NCBI GenBank assembly: GCA_015655125.1
Contig: JAATFP010000078.1
Coordinates: 1 to 64,000 of the forward strand
Origin: Chitinophagales bacterium
Lineage (GTDB): Bacteria > Bacteroidota > Bacteroidia > Chitinophagales > Chitinophagaceae
Reading direction: 5' to 3'
Length of the DNA: 64,000 nt
Shown: in pieces, positions 24,629 through 32,311 of the stretch
How the letters are laid out: every line of letters begins with the position of its first letter
How positions within the stretch are numbered: the first letter of the stretch is position 1
Translations under genes and position numbers: made by a program
The notes under the pieces: generated by a model
Told to the model about the DNA's origin: nothing
What the model saw: only the letters and a program-made list of their open reading frames with translations
Databases searched by the model: none

Positions 24629-27600
24629 TTAAATACTGTTGAAAACACTTCCGTCAATGCTTCTTTCAATAACATATTGTTTCACATTCATCTCCTGCTG
24701 CACGTTCCATTTTACTTCTACAGTATTGTTATCTTTTCGTTTTGCAGCGATCGAAGTGATGTTTACCGGCAATATCGCACCGGGCTTAAACACCAGCCTG
24801 AACCTGTCGGCGGCCATACTTCCGGATGCTGAAGTGATCGTTACAGGAACAAAAATACTGTCAGTAAAATACACGGGGATTGAAGTTTGCAGGTAAGCAT
24901 CTTCGAAAAATGCCAGGGAAGAAGTGACAGGCATATGTTGAACCGCGATGACGATCGTATAATTTCCTGTTTTAAGATTGGATGTATTATAAAATAATGT
25001 ATCGGTATTTTGCAGGTGGCCACGTGCTTCTACGCTGAGCTTTTTTGTTTGGCGAAGCAAGGAAAAGTTCTCTCCGCCATTCGCTATTTTGAGCGCATCA
25101 TCTCCATCCACTGCGCCGCTATACTGATCATCAAACACTACCCTGTTACCATCAGCAAGTTCGCCAGCGGAAGTATACAATAAAGTACTGAGCATAGCAA
25201 CAGAACTTCCATCAACCTCATTTTCGCCGCGATGAACAAGTTGACTACCGGAAGTTTTCACCTGCTCATCAAAATTGATCGTTGCATTTCCGGAAGAAGA
25301 AGTTCGAACAAAAAATGCCTGCCCGCTTTGAATGTTGCGTTGGGCCATTCCTTGCTGGTAATAAATTTTTCCGCCGCCGGGTGTGGCAATATAACCGGTA
25401 GCAGCTGCCATTGTTTGATAACCACCCGCATTATAAGAACCCACCAGTGAAGGATCCCAGGCATAATAAACGGGGTCGATACCAGGGCTTTTCTGATACA
25501 ACTTTTCAAAATCTATTGCCGATGGATAAGGATTTCCAACAGATTCAAAGTGTTCTGCCGAATTTGTAACGATTGACTGTGGTAACATCGTTGCATCATA
25601 TACTTTTCCTTTTGCCCTCAAAGTAACCGGCGACGTGGCTTCGGGGCCATTGGCAGTAACGCTCCTGTCGCCTCTTACATATAACATATAGCCCATCCTG
25701 TTGCCTAATGAACGTTTTGTTCCGGTGGCAGAGGGAAGTGCGCTCCAGTTGTTCGTTGCAACGGAATATGTTTTAATAGACGTACCAATGCTATAAGCAT
25801 CGAAGCCGTTCGTTGCATCGTAGGTCGGGTCAGTGATATTTACACCATAGCCCGCCACCGGGCTCCCGTTTTCCTGCCATGTTTCACGGATAGTGGCCGC
25901 AGTATTGTCTTCCGCTCCCTGTACGGGTGCCGAAAGAAACTGCCAGCTTTTTCCATGCACCGTTGCAGACGGCACACCGATGTTGATGAAACGCTCAATG
26001 ATGAAGCGCCCGTTTCCATACGTAAACCCTGTTGCATTACCGGAAGCCGCTATAGATGCGGTTCCTGTAGCATTGGAGTGCAAAGTGACATCAAAATCCG
26101 ACAAGTGTAATTTACCGGAAACCGGTATAATGGAATCCTGGATCGTAATAGAACGATCCAGCAGAACGCCTGAACCGGTATTAGCTATTTCCAATACTTT
26201 CAGTTCCTGCGGAGCGGCAAAGCCTCCCGGCCCGGGAAAGGTTTGCTGCGTTGATCCCGCCAGTTTTATCTTTCCATTTGCCGTAAGCAATCCCTCATTA
26301 AGAACATTTCCCGTGGCAACAAGCACCGCATTTTCTTCTATTATAACCTGGGCACCTGAAGCTATTAAAATGTTTCTGACCTCACCAACATTGCCGGCTT
26401 CCAGAACCGGGTAAAACGAAACTCCTGCCGGAATCGTTACGTCCGATGTTGAAGAGGGAATGTTTCGGTAGCACCAATTCATCGCATCGCTCCAGTTGGA
26501 AGTAATCCCCCGCCAGGTGCTTTTGGTAAGATCAGCCGATTGTATTTCATATGCACCCATATCGATGATGGAATATGCGGTACGAGGTTGATTGTTTATA
26601 TCAACAAGAATCGTAGCTGGTAATAATCCTGTTGAGCCCCCGTTGAATGCGGGTGAGCAGGATTGCAAACCGTACTCACCGGCAACTGATGGAGCCGCTG
26701 AAGCTGCTACGGCATTTTGCAGTAAGGGATCTGCAACAAGATTGGACGCACCTTTGAGCAAAGTTCCTTCCATGATACTGTAGCTGATCAACGTATCGCC
26801 AACATTGTAATAGATACTTGCCGGAACACCTGCATTGTTCCATATAATGCTGTTTGCAATCAATGGCGAAGAGTTGGTATTATAGATCCCGCCACCTGTA
26901 GCTGCATTGTTGGAAGCAATTGTACAATTGATAATCGATGAATTGGCGTTGGCCTCGTTATATAAAGCACCCCCATTGCCAGTAGCCTTGTTTCCTGAAA
27001 AAATACAATTGGAAATTTCTGGCGAATAAGCATTTACAAACATACCGCCCGCATTTACAGCCGTATTACCGCTGATAATGCAGGTTCTGAAAACAATTTT
27101 CACAACCGGCAGATTATTGCCTGAAACATGCACACCTCCGCCTGCATTCTGTGCAGTAGTTGTTCCGTTGTAAACTTTCGTTCCCGTACCATTTGCATTT
27201 CCGTTCCTGATCCTTAATCCGTCAACGATCACGCTATCGCCGTTGTTTGCCACTCCGGCCACCATCACCACGTGATAGCTGTTATCACTTATGTCATTTA
27301 CGACCCCAATGTCGCCACTTAAAATGGTAGGATACAGTGTAACGTTGCGGCTTGTTCCACCCGAAGCATAGCCTCCATATAATTTAAGGTTCGTCCTTGA
27401 AATGGTGAATGCACTGTCGCGATTCGTATTGCTGGTTGGTTTATAGGTTCCTTTGGCAATTAATATTTTGCTGATGCCTGTACATGAATTTGCAATACTC
27501 AATGCGTCACGTAATTCTTTGATAGGCGTTCCCCATGAATCGCCTTTGCCGGAAACCGCGATGCTGCTATCCACATACAAAGTATTTCCTGTAGGGCAGG

Positions 27601-28210
27601 AAGAAAAAGTGAGCCGCACATTCGCCCGCTCCAGCACAGGTGTAAGTTGTGCCGTTGCCGACCACGGCGTTGGATCGCTGCTATAATTTCCGTTATAGCG
27701 GAATGAAGTGGCCGAAGTGGTATAGCGATATTGCGGGCGCCCGGAAGAAATAATGTTTCCCCGGTTATTAATTACCAGCACCTGGAGATTCTTTGTGTTG
27801 TCGTTGTAATCAAACGGTACATTCAACGCAACATCCTGCCAGCCGCTTGCACTATTTGGAAAGTTGCCCGACCAAACCAACGTATACCCGGAAAGGCTGG
27901 TGGTAAATTTAGCAGTACTTGTTCCATAATTCGCAACGCTGGTCATGCGCATGTAAATAAAAATCCCGGAAGGTTGCTCCGTACTTGCCCCGGAAGCTTT
28001 ATCAAATGCGAGGTTCACGATCGTTCCCGTGATACCTATTTCAGCTGCTGTGTAGATCATTTCAGAAGCCGAATAATTTGAAAAGGTGTAAATAGGTTGT
28101 GATGTGGTATAACCTGTTCCGGTACCGATTGTTTTAATTGTTTGTGAAAATGAAAAAAAAGGGAGAGCTGAAAAAATAAAAAAAGCAAGGTTTCGTAAAG
28201 ACAATATCAT
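24629..28210 (-). CDS. Large beta-helix surface protein, truncated before its T9SS tail
   Basis: 1193 residues to an in-frame TAA. The intact gene would run to 24230 (about 1326 residues). The signal peptide ends FFSFSQ. The N-terminal module (about 22-205, SNYSASEMIYTAAEIG) is paralogous to that of the next gene. A right-handed beta-helix follows (about 210-560, LYVDSSIAVSGKGDSWGTPIKELRDAL, SNCIFSGNKATGNGGALYNEANANSS). Then come a long beta-rich region and a domain ending VEVKWNVQQEMNVKQYVIERSIDGS. Without the sorting tail the product should not be anchored by T9SS. It shares promoter and operator sequences with the downstream paralogue. Confidence 0.8.
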   Translation of the reverse strand: MILSLRNLAFFIFSALPFFSFSQTIKTIGTGTGYTTSQPIYTFSNYSASEMIYTAAEIGITGTIVNLAFDKASGASTEQPSGIFIYMRMTSVANYGTSTAKFTTSLSGYTLVWSGNFPNSASGWQDVALNVPFDYNDNTKNLQVLVINNRGNIISSGRPQYRYTTSATSFRYNGNYSSDPTPWSATAQLTPVLERANVRLTFSSCPTGNTLYVDSSIAVSGKGDSWGTPIKELRDALSIANSCTGISKILIAKGTYKPTSNTNRDSAFTISRTNLKLYGGYASGGTSRNVTLYPTILSGDIGVVNDISDNSYHVVMVAGVANNGDSVIVDGLRIRNGNANGTGTKVYNGTTTAQNAGGGVHVSGNNLPVVKIVFRTCIISGNTAVNAGGMFVNAYSPEISNCIFSGNKATGNGGALYNEANANSSIINCTIASNNAATGGGIYNTNSSPLIANSIIWNNAGVPASIYYNVGDTLISYSIMEGTLLKGASNLVADPLLQNAVAASAAPSVAGEYGLQSCSPAFNGGSTGLLPATILVDINNQPRTAYSIIDMGAYEIQSADLTKSTWRGITSNWSDAMNWCYRNIPSSTSDVTIPAGVSFYPVLEAGNVGEVRNILIASGAQVIIEENAVLVATGNVLNEGLLTANGKIKLAGSTQQTFPGPGGFAAPQELKVLEIANTGSGVLLDRSITIQDSIIPVSGKLHLSDFDVTLHSNATGTASIAASGNATGFTYGNGRFIIERFINIGVPSATVHGKSWQFLSAPVQGAEDNTAATIRETWQENGSPVAGYGVNITDPTYDATNGFDAYSIGTSIKTYSVATNNWSALPSATGTKRSLGNRMGYMLYVRGDRSVTANGPEATSPVTLRAKGKVYDATMLPQSIVTNSAEHFESVGNPYPSAIDFEKLYQKSPGIDPVYYAWDPSLVGSYNAGGYQTMAAATGYIATPGGGKIYYQQGMAQRNIQSGQAFFVRTSSSGNATINFDEQVKTSGSQLVHRGENEVDGSSVAMLSTLLYTSAGELADGNRVVFDDQYSGAVDGDDALKIANGGENFSLLRQTKKLSVEARGHLQNTDTLFYNTSNLKTGNYTIVIAVQHMPVTSSLAFFEDAYLQTSIPVYFTDSIFVPVTITSASGSMAADRFRLVFKPGAILPVNITSIAAKRKDNNTVEVKWNVQQEMNVKQYVIERSIDGSVFNSI

Positions 28211-28261
28211 GACAAAAGAGATAAAATGTTAGAAATGAAGCACGGTTATTTTAACCGGCCG

Positions 28262-28305
28262 CAAAACTAGTTGCATGCCTGTCCGATTAAGTTCCGCATG
28301 CGGAA
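28262..28305 (-). promoter_or_regulatory. Predicted promoter and 14-bp palindromic operator of the beta-helix gene
   Basis: In gene sense TAGTTTTG (28262-28269) fits TAnnTTTG and is followed by CGGCCGGTTAA, as at the 24.1-kb promoter. The perfect palindrome TTCCGCATGCGGAA (28292-28305) lies 22 nt upstream, in the -33 region, where no TTG is seen. The upstream neighbour is divergent, so the palindrome cannot be a terminator of a minus-strand gene. Confidence 0.6.
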
Positions 28306-28486
28306 AAACGGTTACTCATTTGGGAATAACACGTTAGTTTTTATGTTTTGATGTATGAAAAATATTTTTTCATTTATTATCTGACAAAGCGATGACGATC
28401 ATTCACACAAAATTTATTTTAACGGGTCAACGATCCTATTTTTTGTGGCAAAAAGCTTTCCTTTATTGTATTAACGCTTCCTTACC

Positions 28487-29412
28487 ATGAAAGAAAATAA
28501 GTTACCAATTTTATTAGTAGCGGTTTGTATATTCAGTTGCAAACAAAAAAACACAATTGTTTCGCAAACGAATGCAACTGTTTCGACTGTTTCGGTAAAA
28601 ACAGCGGAACAGGTTTCAACGGAAAACACTGCTGCCTGCAAATACGATCTTGCCCATCCAACCCGGCATTGGTCGTTGCCCGATCCACTGGTGGAAGTTT
28701 CCGGAAATGCGTGGATAAATGAAAATCATCTGTTGCTGATTGAAGATCTGAACCCGGATCTATATCTGATAAAATCGACGACGATCAAGCAACATTGGAG
28801 AAAACTATCTCCTTTTATTCCTCCCAAAAAGAAAAAACCGACATCGAAGATGTAACGATCGCTGACAATGTAGTATACGCTTTGTGGAGCCGCGGAACTT
28901 TATTCAGGATCGCCGGATGGCAGGATAAACCTGTAGTTGAAGCTATCAATACCGGACTGAAAAAAGAAAATAATCCAGAGGGCCTGTGCTACGATCCGGT
29001 AACACAAAAGCTGCTCATTGCCTGTAAAGACGATGCCGGCATTGCAGGTGAAAAAAAGTCGGCGAAGGCCGTGTACGGATTTGATATTGCAGCAATGAAA
29101 CTTCTGCCATCACCTGTATTGATCATACAAAAAAAAGATTTTGAACCGATTACCGGCAATAAGATCAGCTTCAATCCATCCGCTATTGCGGTTCATCCGG
29201 TAACGCACGATATCTACATCTTAACTACAAGGGACAATAAAGGGATGGCAATCTTTTCACATGACGGGGTTTTAAAATCTTACCAGGAAACCGACAAAAA
29301 CCTGATGCCTCAACCGGAAGGAATATGCTTTTCGCCGGATGGAAAGCTGTTCATCAGTTCCGAAGGAAAGCAGGGACAGCCCGGAAATTTGTTCGAGTTT
29401 AATTTCAGGTAA
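28487..29412 (+). pseudogene. SdiA-regulated-type propeller lipoprotein, frameshifted
   Basis: Two overlapping ORFs (122 and 205 codons) are pieces of one gene. The first has a lipobox (VCIFSCKQ) and runs through WINENHLLLIEDLNPDLYLIK. There the correct frame shifts: restoring one A in the AAAA run at 28771-28774 gives YLIKIDDDQATLEKTISFYSSQKEKTDIEDVTI and continues into the second ORF. The rest shows ENNPEGLCYDPVTQKLLIACKDD and PQPEGICFSPDGKLFISSEG, patterns of the SdiA-regulated (YjiK-like) beta-propeller family. The restored protein would be about 308 residues. Either a true pseudogene, a phase-variable homopolymer, or a sequencing error. Confidence 0.8.
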
Positions 29413-29448
29413 AAAAAGAAATATTTTTTACATAAATAAATATATGCT

Positions 29449-29576
29449 ATGAAAATTCTGTTTTTATTTTACTGCCGATGATCGTATTATTTAGCGGTTG
29501 CAGACAATTGAATGCAAATGACCCAATAAGTAAAACAGGTAACATTGCCATCGGCATTGTACCACCCGCTGAATGA
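29449..29576 (+). pseudogene. Tiny lipoprotein gene, apparently frameshifted
   Basis: ATG at 29449 reads MKILFLF and then hits a stop. Adding one T to the TTTT run at 29467-29470 restores MKILFLFLLPMIVLFSGCRQLNANDPISKTGNIAIGIVPPAE, a perfect lipoprotein signal (lipobox FSGC) with a 24-residue mature part. It lies 36 nt after the broken propeller gene. It could be a small entericidin-like lipoprotein or a remnant. Too short for certainty. Confidence 0.4.
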
Positions 29577-29658
29577 ACTGCAAATAACATCGAAAAACTT
29601 CTTATATTATGTCCTGAACCGGAACATCTTTATTCATCATATTAATTCGTTCTTGCAA

Positions 29659-31236
29659 ATGCTGGAATATTTTCCTTTTTACCTGGGTATGATCGTAGCC
29701 ATTTTGCTGTTGATCATGCTGGCAAATAAAATAAAGGTTGCCTATCCCGTATTGTTGGTGATAGCGGGCCTGGCGATCAGTTTTATTCCGGGCATACCGG
29801 CTATTCACATGGATCCGGAAATGATCTTTTTTATTTTTCTCCCGCCGTTGTTGTATGAAGCCTCGTGGGCGGTGTCGTGGAAAGAGATGTGGAAGTGGCG
29901 ACGCATTATCACGAGTTTCGCTTTTGTGGTGGTGTTCCTTACGGCCATGTCGGTAGCGTTTGTGGCCAACCATTTTATTCCTGGCTTTTCGCTGGCGCTC
30001 GGATTTTTACTTGGAGGAATCGTATCTCCACCGGATGCTGTAAGTGCAGGTGCCATCCTGAAATTTGTAAAAGTTCCTAAACGAATGTCATCTATTCTCG
30101 AAGGAGAAAGTTTGTTGAACGATGCGTCTTCTCTTATCATCTTCCGCTTTGCTTTTATAGCCGTCGCTACTGGGCAATTCATCTGGTACGAGGCTGCGCT
30201 TTCTTTCAGCTGGATGCTGACAGGCGGCGTCGGCATCGGTTTGCTCATCGGCTGGATATTTATGAAGGCCCATAAATATTTACCCACTGACGCTAATTCC
30301 GATATTGTGCTAACGATCGTAGCGCCCTACATCATGTATCTCGCGGCCGAAAAAGCGCATACCTCAGGCGTGTTGGCAGTTGTAAGCGGCGGATTGATGC
30401 TGTCGCACAAACGTCATCTTTTTCTAAGCAGCGCATCCCGCCTGCGTGGCGTGAATGTTTGGGAAAGTTTCGTGTTCATCCTGAACGGGGTGGTATTTAT
30501 GCTTATCGGGCTGGCGCTTCCGGAAATTACCGCCGGGCTCGGTAATGTAAGTATTACATCGGCCATCGGGTATGGTGTACTTATAACGGTTGTGTTGATT
30601 GTGGGAAGGATTTTATCGGCATTCGGTGCCGTGATCACCACCCTGGTCATGCGCAATTTCATCACCGTAGCGGATGGTGGCAGGAACCCCGGGTTCAAAG
30701 CGCCCTTTCTCCTGGGGTGGACAGGTATGCGAGGCGTGGTTTCTCTCGCAGCAGCTTTATCCATTCCTGTGCAACTTAATGATGGAACTGCTTTCCCGCA
30801 AAGGAACCTTATTCTTTTTATAACATTCGTTGTGATCCTCCTCACTTTACTCATACAAGGGCTGACACTCCCGTATTTGATCCGGAAAATAAAATTACCT
30901 GATTTTGATGAAAGTGTACCTGAAGAAGAAGCCGACAGCAGGATCAGGAAAGAACTGGCCCAACTCGCGTTGTCGCATTTAAAAACGAATTACAGCCTAC
31001 AGCTAAGCAACCAGCCCATGCTACAGCAAATGGCCGCGAAGTGGGAATCTCACAGCAACATGACAGGCGACGTACAGATGGCAGACGAAGTTAAAGTAGT
31101 GTACACCGATATCCTCAAGCAACAACGGGAATGGTTGCTTAAAAAAAATGACGAAGATGAACATTTTGATGAAGATGTGATGCGAAAACATTTTCAGCAC
31201 CTGGATCTTGAAGAAGAAAAGCTACGTTTTTTGTAA
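29659..31236 (+). CDS. CPA1-family Na+/H+ antiporter
   Basis: Predicted inner-membrane monovalent cation/proton antiporter for pH and sodium homeostasis. 525 residues from ATG 29659 (MLEYFPFYLGMIVAILLLIM). The track start at 29545 adds a tail without family character. About 12 membrane segments are visible, with the CPA1 signatures FFIFLPPLLYEASW, LGGIVSPPDAVSAGAIL and EGESLLNDASSLIIFRFAF (the ND transport motif). GWTGMRGVVSLAAALSIP comes later. A C-terminal cytoplasmic region of about 120 residues is helical and acidic (LLKKNDEDEHFDEDVMRKHF). A long palindrome follows the stop codon. Confidence 0.94.
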   Translation: MLEYFPFYLGMIVAILLLIMLANKIKVAYPVLLVIAGLAISFIPGIPAIHMDPEMIFFIFLPPLLYEASWAVSWKEMWKWRRIITSFAFVVVFLTAMSVAFVANHFIPGFSLALGFLLGGIVSPPDAVSAGAILKFVKVPKRMSSILEGESLLNDASSLIIFRFAFIAVATGQFIWYEAALSFSWMLTGGVGIGLLIGWIFMKAHKYLPTDANSDIVLTIVAPYIMYLAAEKAHTSGVLAVVSGGLMLSHKRHLFLSSASRLRGVNVWESFVFILNGVVFMLIGLALPEITAGLGNVSITSAIGYGVLITVVLIVGRILSAFGAVITTLVMRNFITVADGGRNPGFKAPFLLGWTGMRGVVSLAAALSIPVQLNDGTAFPQRNLILFITFVVILLTLLIQGLTLPYLIRKIKLPDFDESVPEEEADSRIRKELAQLALSHLKTNYSLQLSNQPMLQQMAAKWESHSNMTGDVQMADEVKVVYTDILKQQREWLLKKNDEDEHFDEDVMRKHFQHLDLEEEKLRFL

Positions 31237-31258
31237 GGTACGCAGATCCAGCATGTTT

Positions 31259-31320
31259 TATGAGTTAGGAATTTTAAAGGGAATTGCGATCGCAATTCCC
31301 TTTAAAATTCCTAACTCATA
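31259..31320. terminator. Perfect 62-bp palindrome between convergent genes
   Basis: Arms 31259-31289 and 31290-31320 are exact reverse complements with no loop (centre GCGA|TCGC, outer part TATGAGTTAGGAATTTTAAAG). It starts 22 nt after the antiporter stop and ends 4 nt before the stop of the convergent DUF2911 gene. It would act as a bidirectional terminator and could extrude as a cruciform. Perfect loopless arms of 31 bp are unusual for a simple terminator. Confidence 0.75.
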
Positions 31321-31324
31321 TTGA

Positions 31325-32161
31325 TTATAGCGTTCTTAAAAACTCACCGGCCATTTTAATATATTCATCATTTTTTACTTCTGCCGCCAACGCGATGGTT
31401 TTTTCTGCATTTGTTTTAGCACCTGCCTTATCTCCGAGTTTTTTGTAAATGCGCGCCTTTAGCCAGAATACGTGAATGGCTTTGGCATTTGCAGGATCGT
31501 TGCCGGCTTTATCGATCCACTCTTTTGCTTTCGCAAGATCTTTGCCGTTATCAAAATAATAAGCCGCCGCGCTGTAATATGGTTTGTTGTCCTTTCCGAA
31601 AATATCATCAATCTGCTTCATCACTTTTTCATCGGTATTACCAATGATTTGTACGGAAACCAGGCTATTTTCCCATATCAACTGCAGATCGCAGGTATTG
31701 TTTGTAAAATTTGCAAAGCCGATCGTAAATGTTTCCACTTTATCAGAAAGCTTTGTTACGGCGGCTTTCACGCGCACCACATCGTTTTCCTGCTTGTATA
31801 AATTAGGTGCATTTACAGTCAGATCCTTTGTAAGAATGACGGTCCACTCTGCCGCATTCGGAACCGAAAGCAAGCCGTATTTTCCGGCTTTTACCAAGGT
31901 GCCGCCAATTGTTACATCGTCGGAAAATTGAATAGTGGTGGCCGAATTGGCACCGGTGCGCCAAACATCTCCATAAGGCACAAGGTCGGTCCCAAGCTTG
32001 CGGCCTTTCAGGCCAGGACGGCTGTAGCTTACTTCGATATTTCCTACGCCGAAATTTTGCCTGAATGTTTGTGTTGGCGACGGCTGCGGCGTAACAATAT
32101 TCTGCGCCTGCGAAAAAAGAGCGGTCGCTGTTAAAAGTATCCCGAGAAAAAAATGCTTCAT
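31325..32161 (-). CDS. DUF2911 domain-containing exported protein
   Basis: 278 residues from ATG 32161 (MKHFFLGILLTATALFSQAQ, a signal peptide). The track ORF to 32386 adds a non-homologous extension. The DUF2911 core (about 25-190) shows EVSYSRPGLKGRKLGTDLVPYGDVWRTGANSATTIQFSDDVTIGG, characteristic of this Bacteroidota beta-sandwich family. The C-terminal 90 residues are a short TPR-like helical region (AKEWIDKAGNDPANAKAIHVFWLKARIYKKLGDKAGA). Function of the family is unknown. Probably periplasmic. Confidence 0.9.
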   Translation of the reverse strand: MKHFFLGILLTATALFSQAQNIVTPQPSPTQTFRQNFGVGNIEVSYSRPGLKGRKLGTDLVPYGDVWRTGANSATTIQFSDDVTIGGTLVKAGKYGLLSVPNAAEWTVILTKDLTVNAPNLYKQENDVVRVKAAVTKLSDKVETFTIGFANFTNNTCDLQLIWENSLVSVQIIGNTDEKVMKQIDDIFGKDNKPYYSAAAYYFDNGKDLAKAKEWIDKAGNDPANAKAIHVFWLKARIYKKLGDKAGAKTNAEKTIALAAEVKNDEYIKMAGEFLRTL

Positions 32162-32279
32162 AAAATTTCGTTTTACGCAAAATACACGAAACTGATTGAT
32201 ATACGTTCCGCAATCAAGAAAGGGCTTTCCGCGAAGCGGAAAAGTGGAGGATTTTAAGAGGTTTGAAAGGTTCAAGAAG

Positions 32280-32307
32280 TTTGAAACCGTCCAATAAATT
32301 AACTTTG
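32280..32307 (+). promoter_or_regulatory. Bacteroidota-type promoter, leaderless configuration
   Basis: TTTG at 32280-32283 and TAACTTTG at 32300-32307 (16-nt spacer, slightly short) lie directly before CAGC and the ATG at 32312. Transcription would start at or within a few bases of the start codon. Confidence 0.6.
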
Positions 32308-32311
32308 CAGC

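Noticed and set aside
31286-31293. GCGATCGC considered as a cyanobacterial HIP1 site
   Set aside because: A single occurrence at the centre of a palindrome, where self-complementarity alone explains it. The gene content is clearly Bacteroidota.
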